Shown piece after piece: positions 1 through 8,448 of a stretch of DNA of 64,000 nt. The translations under genes and the position numbers were made by a program. How positions within the stretch are numbered: the first letter of the stretch is position 1; each line of letters begins with the position of its first letter. The stretch is from the NCBI RefSeq assembly GCF_028561275.1, contig NZ_JAQQTF010000002.1, positions 466,812-530,811 of the forward strand, in the 5' to 3' direction. Origin of the DNA: Aureisphaera galaxeae (lineage in GTDB: Bacteria; Bacteroidota; Bacteroidia; Flavobacteriales; Flavobacteriaceae). The notes under the pieces were generated by a model. The model was not told the DNA's origin. It made no database searches and saw nothing but the letters and a program-made list of their open reading frames with translations.

Positions 1-210
1 AAGTTCTACAAAAGGTAGGTTGGGGAATTCTTTTCTCAATATAAGTAACGCGGCTCCGTCACTACCCAAGAGTACATCGTAACCTTCCTTCATCAATTCC
101 TTGATAATGGGGATGCATCTGGTCGCATGACCCAGGCCCCAATGCAATGGAGCTACCAATATGGTCTTGTTCTTTTTCAAATGAGGGAACTTGTCATTAA
201 ATTCTTTCAT
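1..210 (-). CDS. Glycosyltransferase, MurG-like, N-terminal part (3' end outside the window)
   Basis: The minus strand reads from an ATG at 208-210 to the window edge, giving the first 70 residues. After about 17 charged residues the chain enters a beta strand and a glycine-rich turn (ILVAPLHWGLGHATRCIP), which is the typical N-terminal loop of glycosyltransferase family 28 and related GT-B enzymes that use UDP-sugars. Flavobacterial genomes often carry such a gene beside trmB, and here it is divergent from trmB with about 85 bp between. The acceptor cannot be told from this fragment. The fold assignment is firm; the substrate is unknown. Confidence 0.75.
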   Translation of the reverse strand, partial: MKEFNDKFPHLKKNKTILVAPLHWGLGHATRCIPIIKELMKEGYDVLLGSDGAALLILRKEFPNLPFVEL

Positions 211-295
211 TTCTGAATAAAAACAAAGGTAAGGATTCTTACACCCCATTAATATTTCCTTAATTTTACCGAAATTTTAATCAACCATTAAATTT

Positions 296-976
296 GTGGG
301 AAGTAAGAATAAGCTCAAGCGGTTTAAAGAGAATGAAACTTTCAAAAATGTGCTACAGCCAACCCGTGAGGAGGTGGTGAATGGCAGCTTTTCTTTGAAG
401 GGAAAATGGAATTCCGATTTTTTTGAAAATGACCAGCCCATTGTGCTGGAATTGGGTTGTGGAAAAGGGGAGTATTCCGTGAATCTTTCGAAAAGATATC
501 CAGAGAAAAATTTCATAGGTGTAGATATAAAGGGGGCCCGTTTTTGGAGAGGGGCCAAAACCGCATTGGAGGAAAACCTGACAAATGTTGCTTTTTTAAG
601 AACACAAATTGAACTTATTGAAGGTTGCTTCGATTCGGATGAGGTGGATGAAATTTGGATCACCTTTCCCGATCCGCAGATTAAGTACAAAAGAACCAAG
701 CACAGGCTTACAAATACCGCCTTTTTAGATCGTTATCGAAAGATTCTAAAGCCCGGTGGCTTCATCCATCTTAAAACGGATAGTGAATTCATGCATGGGT
801 ACACATTAGGTTTGTTGCATGGGATGCAGGAAGAGATTTTATACGCCCATCACGATGTTTATGGAAGTGAAGGCTCGCCACCAGAAGTTACCTCAATACA
901 GACTTTTTATGAATCCCAATACTTAGAGGAAGGCAAAAAAATAACCTATATAAGATTTCAACTGCGTTCTAAATAA
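296..976 (+). CDS. trmB: tRNA (guanine-N7)-methyltransferase TrmB
   Basis: 226 residues, usual family length. TrmB methylates G46 in the variable loop of tRNAs using S-adenosylmethionine. The SAM-binding motif VLELGCGKGEYS lies near residues 50-62, followed by the acidic GVDIKGAR segment. The catalytic part WITFPDPQIKYKRTKHRL sits near residues 121-138, the family signature. The start is GTG at 296, because MGSKNKLKRF is the usual N terminus in flavobacteria and no in-frame ATG is nearby. It stands alone, and the LysE gene follows after 31 bp. Confidence 0.95.
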   Translation: MGSKNKLKRFKENETFKNVLQPTREEVVNGSFSLKGKWNSDFFENDQPIVLELGCGKGEYSVNLSKRYPEKNFIGVDIKGARFWRGAKTALEENLTNVAFLRTQIELIEGCFDSDEVDEIWITFPDPQIKYKRTKHRLTNTAFLDRYRKILKPGGFIHLKTDSEFMHGYTLGLLHGMQEEILYAHHDVYGSEGSPPEVTSIQTFYESQYLEEGKKITYIRFQLRSK

Positions 977-1007
977 ATCTGTATCTTCACCCGTACAAAC
1001 CAACTGA

Positions 1008-1634
1008 ATGTCTATACTTTCTAATTTCCTTATTGGCTTTCTTGCAGCGTTAGTAGGGGTAATTCCTCCCGGTCTTTTAAATATGTCCGCGGCAAAGATT
1101 AGTATGAAACAAGGGCGAAAAGTGGCGCTGTTGTTTTCTGTTGGTGTGAGCATAACAGTGTGCATTCAGACGTTCATTGCCCTGCTTTTTGCAAGGTATT
1201 TGGATATGCATCCGGAAGTGGTTGATATTCTTCAGAAAGTAGCTTTGGGGATCTTTTTGTGCATTACCATTTACTTTTTCTTTATAGCCAAAGATACCCG
1301 AAGGGAGGTTCCCAAAAGTGTGAAAAAGTCCAAAACGAACCGATTTTTTTACGGAATGCTATTGGCTGCACTTAACCTATTGCCCTTACCGTATTGGGTA
1401 TATATAAGCATCACATTTGGAGCCTTTGGTTGGTTCTCATTTGGGCAGATTGAATTGTGGTCGGCTGTTATAGCTTCCGGTCTTGGGACTTTCGTTATGT
1501 TGGCGATCTATGCACAATTCTTCCGAAGGAAAGAGGAAGCACCCGTGTTCAATTTTAATATGAACTATGTCATAGGTTTACTTACGGCTATTATTTCGGT
1601 GATTACCTTAATAAAAATCATGAATGCAATCTAA
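1008..1634 (+). CDS. LysE family translocator
   Basis: 208 residues with about six hydrophobic helices. The start (LIGFLAALVGVIPPGLLNMSAA) matches the LysE/RhtB amino-acid exporter pattern, with a PPG turn in the first helix. The middle loop around residue 95-110 is basic (KKSKTNRFF), so cytoplasmic. These are inner-membrane exporters of amino acids or small solutes; the cargo cannot be read from the sequence. Its stop shares one base with the next start (TAATG at 1632-1636), so the two genes are probably co-translated. Confidence 0.85.
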   Translation: MSILSNFLIGFLAALVGVIPPGLLNMSAAKISMKQGRKVALLFSVGVSITVCIQTFIALLFARYLDMHPEVVDILQKVALGIFLCITIYFFFIAKDTRREVPKSVKKSKTNRFFYGMLLAALNLLPLPYWVYISITFGAFGWFSFGQIELWSAVIASGLGTFVMLAIYAQFFRRKEEAPVFNFNMNYVIGLLTAIISVITLIKIMNAI

Positions 1635-1963
1635 TGGCCGAAGAGAAGAACTTTTTCGATAAAGTATATGATGTGGCCCGTTTAATCCCCTATGGTAGGG
1701 TAACGAGTTATGGTGCCATTGCACGTTATATTGGAGCTGCGGGCAGTGCTAGAATGGTGGGTTGGGCCATGAATGGAGCCGGAAAACATCCCGATGTTCC
1801 AGCCCATAGGGTGGTAAATAGAAAAGGACTTCTTACTGGAAAACACCATTTTGATGGAACCAACTTAATGCAGCAATTATTGGAGAGCGAAGGGATCGAA
1901 GTGAAGGAGAACGCCATACAGAATTTCGAAACTGTTTTTTGGGACCCCGGTAAGGAGCTGTAA
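1634..1963 (+). CDS. Alkyltransferase-like (ATL) DNA-binding protein of the MGMT family
   Basis: 109 residues, only the C-terminal DNA-binding domain of O6-alkylguanine-DNA alkyltransferase. It has the helix-turn-helix and arginine-finger region (YGRVTSYGAIARYIG, residues 20-34). In true MGMT the active site is PCHRV; here residues 56-60 are PAHRV, so the alkyl-accepting cysteine is replaced by Ala57. Known ATL proteins with this change bind O6-alkylguanine without repairing it and hand it to nucleotide excision repair. That role is inferred. It overlaps the LysE gene by one base; no functional link is evident. Confidence 0.9.
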   Translation: MAEEKNFFDKVYDVARLIPYGRVTSYGAIARYIGAAGSARMVGWAMNGAGKHPDVPAHRVVNRKGLLTGKHHFDGTNLMQQLLESEGIEVKENAIQNFETVFWDPGKEL

Positions 1964-2046
1964 TATAATTCTCTTATTAATCTCAACTTTATTTTTTTAT
2001 TGCTCGATTGGTTTTATATTGCGGAGCCAATCTACAACTTACTGCA

Positions 2047-2538
2047 ATGAAGTATGTGTTTAGTTTTCTTGGTTTTATGATGGTTGCGACCCTCTTTGGG
2101 CAGCAAGCGCAGAGAACCAATGTGGGCATGAGTGGTGGCTCTTATACCGTAGTAGATGGAGAGTCCCAGCTGTATGTGTCCCAGAGCATAGGACAAGGCG
2201 GGATTATTGGAAGTTCCCAAGGCTCCGAATATGGAGTGCGACAGGGCTTTCAGCAACCTCCCATTAGGGTGGTTTCCGTGTCTCAAAGCGATAATCCACT
2301 CTCAGCTGTGGTATTTCCCAATCCTGTAGTTACTTCGGTCACCGTAAAGTTCGGAGAATCTGTTCAAGGAACTATTAAAGGAAAACTTTTCGATGTTTCC
2401 GGAAAGGAAATATTCTACCAAGAATACGAACCCGTACAAGCACTTTCTGTCGATTTATCGCATTTGCCAGCTGGCACCTATATCTTGGTGATAGCTGCAC
2501 AAGGAAAACAGTTTACTTCTCGACTTATTAAAAATTAA
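2047..2538 (+). CDS. Small secreted protein with T9SS type A sorting domain
   Basis: 163 residues from the ATG at 2047. This start is chosen over the longer frame at 2008 because it gives a clean signal peptide (MKYVFSFLGFMMVATLFGQQ). Residues about 25-75 are short and glycine-rich with no recognised domain. From about residue 85 comes a classic type IX secretion C-terminal domain: VVFPNPVVTSVTVKF, LFDVSGKEIF, LPAGTYILVI and a basic end. It should cross the outer membrane by T9SS. It is first of three co-directional envelope genes (8 bp to the next), so it probably works with the barrel and fibre proteins downstream. Confidence 0.85.
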   Translation: MKYVFSFLGFMMVATLFGQQAQRTNVGMSGGSYTVVDGESQLYVSQSIGQGGIIGSSQGSEYGVRQGFQQPPIRVVSVSQSDNPLSAVVFPNPVVTSVTVKFGESVQGTIKGKLFDVSGKEIFYQEYEPVQALSVDLSHLPAGTYILVIAAQGKQFTSRLIKN

Positions 2539-2546
2539 TATCCTGC

Positions 2547-3188
2547 ATGAAATTATTTTACTTAATCATAAGTTTTTTTACCATTTCCACTTGTGCACTG
2601 AATGCACAAGAATTATTTGTTGAAGGGGGTAAATCCATTACTTCTTTTTCTTTTCGGGATGTTTTTGCGGATGAGTTGGACAACTTGCGTTCTACAAATC
2701 ATACCTATATCGATCTAGGATATCGAGGGAAACTATTTGGGGAACAAGTACAATTCATAGGTGGATTGGGATTGCATACCTACGGAACCATTGGAAGTGA
2801 TAACACCCAAAACACCTATTTTGAATGGGAAACGACCTATGCCAGCATATATGGTGGTATCGATATTAGAGTTATTCAGGCGAACCGTTTCTCTTTTCAT
2901 GTTAGGGCCACAGTGGCTCCCGAATTTCTGATGCAAGGAACCCGGGTTCTCAACAATGAAGTTTTGGACATAAAAGGAAGAGAAGATTTTGACACGCCCA
3001 TCATCTTTTTGAGGGGAGCGGCTTCTTTCGAATATAGGATAAATTCATACATGGCGGCCTTTCTACAGTATCGTTATGGGCAAGGAACCCAATTGGAAAA
3101 AAGTGCTTCGGGAGGAGAACTTACCTACTTCGCTCAGGATTTCGGATTGGGTCTCATATTTAGTATAAAAGAAGGGGCTTCTCAGTAG
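2547..3188 (+). CDS. Outer-membrane beta-barrel-like protein, unknown function
   Basis: 213 residues with a signal peptide (cut after about residue 20, before QELFVEGG). The remainder alternates polar and hydrophobic residues in strands such as FSFHVRATVAPEFLM and MAAFLQYRYGQGT, as in small eight-strand outer-membrane barrels. The last residues after the final strand are polar (IKEGASQ), so the usual terminal aromatic is not clear. It lies between the T9SS-secreted protein and the fibre gene with short gaps (8 and 21 bp). I infer an operon for a surface structure; no specific family is recognised. Confidence 0.65.
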   Translation: MKLFYLIISFFTISTCALNAQELFVEGGKSITSFSFRDVFADELDNLRSTNHTYIDLGYRGKLFGEQVQFIGGLGLHTYGTIGSDNTQNTYFEWETTYASIYGGIDIRVIQANRFSFHVRATVAPEFLMQGTRVLNNEVLDIKGREDFDTPIIFLRGAASFEYRINSYMAAFLQYRYGQGTQLEKSASGGELTYFAQDFGLGLIFSIKEGASQ

Positions 3189-3209
3189 GCTCTTTTAAGA
3201 TAATTAGTT

Positions 3210-5423
3210 ATGAAGATGAAGAAACTACTCACAATAATCGCATTCGCTTTTGCTATAGTAGCTCAAGCACAGACCGAAGGAATCAATTATCAAGCGGTCA
3301 TTATTAATCCGGATGACCAGCAAATTCCTGGACCCGATGCCAATGGAAATGTGCTGGCAGAAGCAGAGGTTTCCTTGCGCTTCACAATATTGAATGAAGA
3401 CGGTTCGGTAGTGTACCAAGAAGTTATTGAAACGATAACCGATCCTTATGGGATGGTCAATGTCTTCATAGGTTCTGGAACTTCTTCGTCCATTAGTAAT
3501 TTCAACGAAATTAATTGGGATGCAACCCCAAGAAATTTAGGGGTGGAGTTGGATATAGGACGTGGTTTTGTATTTCTTAGCTTGGAGCGCCTCACTTTTG
3601 TTCCTCAAGCATATCACAGAAATATCATTGCCGATGGAGACTTAACGGTACAAGGAACTGCGACCTTTAATAGTGACTTTATCATAGAAGGACAAACCAT
3701 CATTAATAGTGGTTTGGATGTGAACGGTGATCTCAATGTAGGGGAAGATCTTAACGTAGCAGAAGATCTTAATGTGGGTGAAGATATTGTGGCTGGTGAT
3801 GACTTAACCGTAAACGGACGTACCGATCTTAACGGGAATGTCTACATTAACAATCAAAGTGCAACTTTCCTAAGTGGAAGATTGGAAGTAGAAAGAAGTG
3901 TAATTGTTGACCAAGCGCTTTCTGTTGGAGCGGGAGCCATAATTGGTGGAGATATTAATGGTGAAAGTGGTATGCGCATCGCTGGAGATCAGACTATCGG
4001 AGGACGATCCAATGTAGTAGGAAGTCAGGGTGTAGCAGGCAATCAATCCATCGGGGGACGCCAAACGGTTGTGGGTGATTCCAGGATTGAAGGAGACCAA
4101 CTTGTTCTTCAGGACCAGAGGGTGAATGGCGAGCAACTTATTATTGGTAGCTCGGTTATTGAGGGAGATTCGAGCGTGTTGGGAGCTGTTGATGTTGGTG
4201 GTAGTCTTGATGTAAGCGGACCCGGTAATTTCAGCACAAGCATTACTGTAGATCAAGAAAGTAATTTATTAGGTACACTTACCGTAGAAGGTGCTACAGC
4301 CATAAACGACGATGCTGCCATCACTGGAAGTTTGGATGTAGGTAATTTCTTGAATGTGGGAGACGGAGGAACATACGGCGGTAATCTGGATGTGTTTGGG
4401 AAAGCTACCATTACACAATCGTTTACTGTGAATGGAGCCACTTCACTTGAGGGCACTTTGAAAGTTAACAATGGAAGCCCTGTGTTTTTAAGTGGTGCCC
4501 TAGGAGTAATGGGCCGTTCTGTATTCGAAGATGAAATCAATGTAATTAATTCGGCGCCTGTGAATTTAGGAGGTACCTTGGACGTTGTAAAAGACGCCTT
4601 TTTCGGAGATGATGTTATCATCGATGGAATGCTTACAGTTAACAATAACCTGTCGCTCGACGGGCTTACAGTAAGCGGCAACAGTGGTGACCACATAGCA
4701 GTGTTCGAAAATACTGGAAATGGCGGTGCAGACGGTATTGCCATTCAGATAGATACTCCGCAACTGGATTCGGATAACCAATTCATTACTTTCTACGGAC
4801 AGAATGATTATGTAGCGGGAAGGATTGAAAGCTATGACGCTACAGGGATGTCGGGTCAAGGAGGTGTTGTATACGGTTCTACAGGTGCAGATTATGCCGA
4901 ATGGTTGGAAAAGGAAACCCCAAGTGAAAATTTTAAAATTGGGGAAGTTGTTGGAGTAAAAGGTGGAAAAATTTCAAGAAATACCGAAGGAGTAGATCAC
5001 GTACTTACCATTTCTATGGCTCCAATTGTACTGGGTAATATGCCTAATGAAAGTAAGAAAGAAGCTTACGAGAAGGTAGGTTTTATGGGGCAAGTACCTG
5101 CGCTGGTTAAAGGGAAAGTAAACAAGGGCGATTACATTATCGCTTCAGGAAATAATGATGGTTATGCGATTGCGGTAGCTCCAAATGCTATAGGATTGGA
5201 ACATTTGAAACGAGTTATTGGAAAGGCTTGGTCTTCCTCACAAACCGAAGAAGCATCACTTATTAATGTCTCAGTAGGACTAAAGAGTGGAGAATGGGTG
5301 CGTATTTTAGAACTACAGGAAGCTCGAATTCAGCAAATGGAAGCAAAGATGAAATCTTTGGAAAACCTTTCGGAAAGAATGAAGAAATTAGAATCCAAGA
5401 TGGACGTTCTGGACATGAACTAA
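3210..5423 (+). CDS. Long fibre-like surface protein with beta-solenoid repeats and C-terminal coiled coil
   Basis: 737 residues. Signal peptide to about residue 20; a globular N-terminal domain (to about 135) of the kind that opens many Bacteroidota repeat proteins (EGINYQAVIINPDDQQIPG). From about 140 to 500 comes a degenerate short repeat of the form xDLxVxG (GDLNVGEDLNVAEDLNVGED at about 172-191), suggesting a beta-helix shaft. A distinct domain follows (GADYAEWLEKETP near 565) resembling phage-fibre and Peptidase_G2-type tail domains, and the last 40 residues are heptad-like, probably a trimeric coiled coil. Likely a cell-surface fibre exported with the two preceding genes. Function in adhesion is inferred only. 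Confidence 0.75.
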   Translation: MKMKKLLTIIAFAFAIVAQAQTEGINYQAVIINPDDQQIPGPDANGNVLAEAEVSLRFTILNEDGSVVYQEVIETITDPYGMVNVFIGSGTSSSISNFNEINWDATPRNLGVELDIGRGFVFLSLERLTFVPQAYHRNIIADGDLTVQGTATFNSDFIIEGQTIINSGLDVNGDLNVGEDLNVAEDLNVGEDIVAGDDLTVNGRTDLNGNVYINNQSATFLSGRLEVERSVIVDQALSVGAGAIIGGDINGESGMRIAGDQTIGGRSNVVGSQGVAGNQSIGGRQTVVGDSRIEGDQLVLQDQRVNGEQLIIGSSVIEGDSSVLGAVDVGGSLDVSGPGNFSTSITVDQESNLLGTLTVEGATAINDDAAITGSLDVGNFLNVGDGGTYGGNLDVFGKATITQSFTVNGATSLEGTLKVNNGSPVFLSGALGVMGRSVFEDEINVINSAPVNLGGTLDVVKDAFFGDDVIIDGMLTVNNNLSLDGLTVSGNSGDHIAVFENTGNGGADGIAIQIDTPQLDSDNQFITFYGQNDYVAGRIESYDATGMSGQGGVVYGSTGADYAEWLEKETPSENFKIGEVVGVKGGKISRNTEGVDHVLTISMAPIVLGNMPNESKKEAYEKVGFMGQVPALVKGKVNKGDYIIASGNNDGYAIAVAPNAIGLEHLKRVIGKAWSSSQTEEASLINVSVGLKSGEWVRILELQEARIQQMEAKMKSLENLSERMKKLESKMDVLDMN

Positions 5424-5448
5424 AGGGATTCTTATAAAATATTAATGA

Positions 5449-5480
5449 AGAGTCCGTCCTTTTTGGATGGGCTTTTTCTA
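5449..5480 (+). terminator. Rho-independent terminator of the surface-fibre operon
   Basis: AGTCCGTCC (5451-5459) pairs, with G-U pairs, with GGATGGGCT (5465-5473), followed by a T run. The same hairpin sequence recurs after tRNA-Asp at 32319-32347. Confidence 0.8.
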
Positions 5481-5514
5481 TTTATACTACCATAAATCAT
5501 TTCAATAGATACCT

Positions 5515-5545
5515 TTTAAATTACCAAAACTACGCCGTATCTTTG
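5515..5545 (+). promoter_or_regulatory. Bacteroidota-type promoter for mrp
   Basis: The -7 box TATCTTTG (5538-5545) matches TAnnTTTG exactly; a TTTA near -33 (5515-5518) is separated by 19 bp, the usual spacing. It lies 55 bp upstream of the mrp start. Confidence 0.6.
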
Positions 5546-5599
5546 CATTTAGAATAAGTCTAATTAAAGACGGTTAAAAATAATTGCATTTTCAACTAG

Positions 5600-6739
5600 A
5601 TGAAATTCAATAAAAAAGAAATACTTAAGGCCTTAGAAACCATTACGCTGGCAGGAGAAGGCAAAAACATGGTAGAGAGTGGTGCAGTGACCAATGTGAT
5701 CACCTTTGCTAATGAGGTGATCGTTGATTTAAAGATGACTACCCCAGCCATGCACATAAAGAAGCGGGCCGAGGCAGATATTGTGAATGCCATTAAAGAG
5801 CATATATCCCAAGAGGCAGAGGTGAAGGTAAACATTAGGGTAGAAACGCCTCAAAAGCCAGAAAACCCAAATCTGATCAAAGGGAAGCCGATCCCCGGGA
5901 TTAAAAATATTGTAGCTGTAGCTTCTGGAAAGGGAGGTGTAGGAAAATCTACTGTGACTGCGAATTTGGCAGTGACCCTTTCTAAAATGGGCTTTAAAGT
6001 TGGAGTGTTGGATGCGGATATCTACGGACCCAGTATGCCACTTATGTTCGATGTGTTTAACGAACGGCCCTTGTCGGTAAATGAAGGGGGAAAAAGTAAG
6101 ATGAAACCCATAGAAAACTATGGGGTTAAGATTCTTTCCATCGGATTTTTCACCAAGCCCAACCAAGCCGTTATTTGGAGAGGCCCTATGGCATCTAAAG
6201 CGCTTAATCAATTGATTTTCGATGCTGCTTGGGGCGAGTTGGATTTTATGTTGATCGACTTGCCACCGGGAACTGGGGATATACACCTTAGCATCATGCA
6301 ATCGCTCCCAATTACCGGAGCCGTTATTGTGAGTACCCCACAAACTGTGGCCTTGGCAGATGCCCGCAAGGGAGTCGCTATGTTTCAACAAGAGAACATT
6401 CAGGTACCAGTATTAGGAGTGATAGAAAATATGTCTTATTTCACTCCTGCCGAATTACCAGACAACAAATATTATATCTTTGGTAAGGAAGGAGCCCATA
6501 ATCTTGCGGAAGATTTAGAAATCCCATTCCTAGGTGAAATTCCACTGGTGCAAAGTATTCGTGAAGCAGGCGATGTAGGACATCCGGCTGCCTTGCAAAC
6601 CGCCACACCTACCGAACAGGCATTTGAGGCCGTAACACGCAGGGTAGTGGAGGAAACCGTTCGAAGAAATGAAGATCTTCCCCCAACGGAGGCGATTAAA
6701 ATAACAACCATGGCAGGCTGTAGTGCCGTAAAGAAATAG
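5600..6739 (+). CDS. mrp: Mrp/ApbC-type Fe-S cluster carrier ATPase
   Basis: 379 residues. Residues 1-90 form a MIP18/DUF59 domain; from about 100 a ParA-like P-loop ATPase with deviant Walker A (SGKGGVGKST, about 111-120), Walker A' (VLDADIYGPS) and LIDLPPGTGD. Mrp/Nbp35 proteins carry and deliver 4Fe-4S clusters to apoproteins in the cytosol. Oddly, the bridging CxxC that follows ENMS in the E. coli protein is absent (ENMSYFTPAELPDNK), and the only cysteine is near the C terminus (MAGCSAVKK). This loop looks like a Bacteroidota form, stated from memory. The gene is one base from a NifU-domain gene, another Fe-S factor, which supports the role. Confidence 0.92.
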   Translation: MKFNKKEILKALETITLAGEGKNMVESGAVTNVITFANEVIVDLKMTTPAMHIKKRAEADIVNAIKEHISQEAEVKVNIRVETPQKPENPNLIKGKPIPGIKNIVAVASGKGGVGKSTVTANLAVTLSKMGFKVGVLDADIYGPSMPLMFDVFNERPLSVNEGGKSKMKPIENYGVKILSIGFFTKPNQAVIWRGPMASKALNQLIFDAAWGELDFMLIDLPPGTGDIHLSIMQSLPITGAVIVSTPQTVALADARKGVAMFQQENIQVPVLGVIENMSYFTPAELPDNKYYIFGKEGAHNLAEDLEIPFLGEIPLVQSIREAGDVGHPAALQTATPTEQAFEAVTRRVVEETVRRNEDLPPTEAIKITTMAGCSAVKK

Positions 6740-6740
6740 T

Positions 6741-6983
6741 ATGAGTCAAGACGAGTTAACCCAAAAAGTAGAAACTGCCCTGGAGGAGATACGTCCTTTC
6801 CTTCAGAGTGATGGAGGAGATATTTCCCTACTTTCCATTGAGGATGGAAAAATTGTGAGGGTACAATTGCAGGGAGCATGCGTGGGCTGTAGTGTAAATC
6901 AAATGACCCTAAAGAGTGGGGTGGAAATGACCATCAAAAAACACGCACCTCAAGTGGAACAAGTGATCAATGTTGAAGTGTGA
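6741..6983 (+). CDS. NifU C-terminal-domain Fe-S scaffold protein
   Basis: 80 residues, a stand-alone NifU C-terminal (Nfu) domain. The CxxC motif at Cys47 and Cys50 (GACVGCSVNQ) is the site that binds a 4Fe-4S cluster between two subunits. Such proteins assemble or transfer Fe-S clusters. It starts two bases after the mrp stop, so it is translated with it. The pair is therefore likely a small Fe-S delivery unit, followed by two redox genes that contain cofactors (FAD and 2Fe-2S). Confidence 0.92.
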   Translation: MSQDELTQKVETALEEIRPFLQSDGGDISLLSIEDGKIVRVQLQGACVGCSVNQMTLKSGVEMTIKKHAPQVEQVINVEV

Positions 6984-7015
6984 TAATGATCATGTTTAGT
7001 GTTTTGCAATCCCGC

Positions 7016-7023
7016 TATTTTTG
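7016..7023 (+). promoter_or_regulatory. Probable -7 box for the ferredoxin reductase gene
   Basis: TATTTTTG fits TAnnTTTG and is 25 bp upstream of the ATG. No exact TTTG lies 19 bp upstream; the nearest is TTTA at 6995-6998. The surrounding CCCGCTATTTTTGC recurs, less one T, at 8106-8118 before the ferredoxin gene. Confidence 0.4.
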
Positions 7024-7048
7024 CTGCTAATATGATACGCCCGTTGGT

Positions 7049-8101
7049 ATGATAAAAACCGATATTCTTATAATTGGGGCAGGCCCCACCGGTTTGTTTA
7101 CTGTTTTCGAAGCAGGACTTTTAAAATTGAAGTGTCACCTTATAGATGCGTTACCACAACCTGGTGGACAATGCGCCGAAATTTATCCCAAAAAACCCAT
7201 ATATGATATTCCTGCCTTTCCCGAAATCCTAGCGGGAGACTTGGTAGATAACCTGATGAAACAAATTGAGCCTTTTCAACCCGGATTTACACTGGGAGAA
7301 CGGGCAGAAACCATCGAAAAACAGGAAGATGGAAGTTTTATTGTTACTACCAATAAGGGAACTTTGCACCAAGCACCCGTTGTGGCAATTGCCGGGGGAC
7401 TGGGCAGTTTTGAACCTAGAAAACCCCCTATTGCTTCCATCGGAAAATACGAAGATAAGGGAGTAGAGTACATCATTAGGGACCCAGAAATATATCGAGA
7501 CAAAAAAGTGGTTATCGCTGGAGGCGGAGACTCCGCGTTGGATTGGAGTATTTTTCTAGCAAATGTAGCCTCGGAAGTAACCCTTATCCACAGAAGGAAT
7601 GAATTTAGGGGAGCCTTGGATTCTGTTGAAAAGGTACAAGAGCTGAAAGATCTTGGAAAGATTACTTTAATTACCCCTGCCGAGGTAAAGGATATCATTG
7701 GGGAAGATAAAGTTGAAGGAATTTTGGTGAAGAAAGAGGATGAATCTTTTACTATTGAATGCGATCACTTCGTTCCTTTATTTGGGTTGGCTCCTAAGTT
7801 AGGTCCTATAGCCGATTGGGGATTGGAAATTGAAAAGAATGCTATAAAAGTGGATAATAGTTTGGACTATCAGACCAATATTCCTGGCATCTATGCCATT
7901 GGGGATGTGAATACCTATCCTGGAAAACTGAAACTCATACTTTGTGGTTTTCATGAAGCTACTTTAATGTGCCAGAGCGCCTATCAAAGAATCCATCCCG
8001 ATAGACGTTATGTTATGAAATATACCACAGTGGGAGGTGTTGAAGGATTCGATGGCAGTAAGAAAGAAGCCCCAAAAGCTGTAGTTAAGGCCATAGAATA
8101 A
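7049..8101 (+). CDS. Ferredoxin--NADP(+) reductase, thioredoxin-reductase-like type
   Basis: 350 residues. The FAD-binding Rossmann motif IIGAGPTGLF is at residues 8-17 and the NAD(P)H motif IAGGGDSALDW near 155-165; the second FAD motif is YAIGDVNTYPGKLKLI near 283. The redox-active CxxC of thioredoxin reductase is missing, as in YumC/FNR2-type enzymes that move electrons between NADPH and ferredoxin. A 2Fe-2S ferredoxin gene follows 13 bp downstream and is the natural partner. The direction of electron flow in the cell is not shown by the sequence. Confidence 0.9.
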   Translation: MIKTDILIIGAGPTGLFTVFEAGLLKLKCHLIDALPQPGGQCAEIYPKKPIYDIPAFPEILAGDLVDNLMKQIEPFQPGFTLGERAETIEKQEDGSFIVTTNKGTLHQAPVVAIAGGLGSFEPRKPPIASIGKYEDKGVEYIIRDPEIYRDKKVVIAGGGDSALDWSIFLANVASEVTLIHRRNEFRGALDSVEKVQELKDLGKITLITPAEVKDIIGEDKVEGILVKKEDESFTIECDHFVPLFGLAPKLGPIADWGLEIEKNAIKVDNSLDYQTNIPGIYAIGDVNTYPGKLKLILCGFHEATLMCQSAYQRIHPDRRYVMKYTTVGGVEGFDGSKKEAPKAVVKAIE

Positions 8102-8114
8102 TATACCCGCTATT

Positions 8115-8444
8115 TTGCAAGATATTACCCTACATATTACCGATCGGGAAGGCGTTACTCATGAAGTTTTAGCCCCAACCGACATGAATATGAACCTGAT
8201 GGAAGTAGTTCGTTCCTACGAATTGGCCCCAGAGGGTACCATAGGCATTTGTGGCGGAATGGCTATGTGTGCATCCTGTCAGTGCTACGTAACCAGCGAT
8301 CATGAACTCCCGGAGAAGAGTGATGACGAAGAAGCGATGCTGGCCGAGGCCTTCTATGTGGAGGACAATAGCCGGCTGGGGTGTCAAATTCATATTCACC
8401 CAGAATTAAACGGATTGCAGGTCCAATTAGCCCCAGAAGAGTAG
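8115..8444 (+). CDS. 2Fe-2S ferredoxin, adrenodoxin type
   Basis: 109 residues. Cluster ligands are Cys46, Cys52, Cys55 and Cys90, in CGGMAMCASC and LGCQIHIHP, the spacing of adrenodoxin/ISC-type ferredoxins. The start is TTG at 8115, since the first in-frame ATG (codon 24) would remove the first two beta strands. It follows the reductase gene closely, so the two probably form a reductase/ferredoxin pair for oxygenases or Fe-S assembly. A Rieske oxygenase is encoded in the window at 18359 and is a possible client, inferred only. Confidence 0.88.
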   Translation: MQDITLHITDREGVTHEVLAPTDMNMNLMEVVRSYELAPEGTIGICGGMAMCASCQCYVTSDHELPEKSDDEEAMLAEAFYVEDNSRLGCQIHIHPELNGLQVQLAPEE

Positions 8445-8448
8445 TATA

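Noticed and set aside
289-296. TAAATTTG looks like a Bacteroidota -7 box just before trmB.
   Set aside because: Its last G is the first base of the GTG start, so a transcript from it would miss the start codon; no later start exists in trmB.
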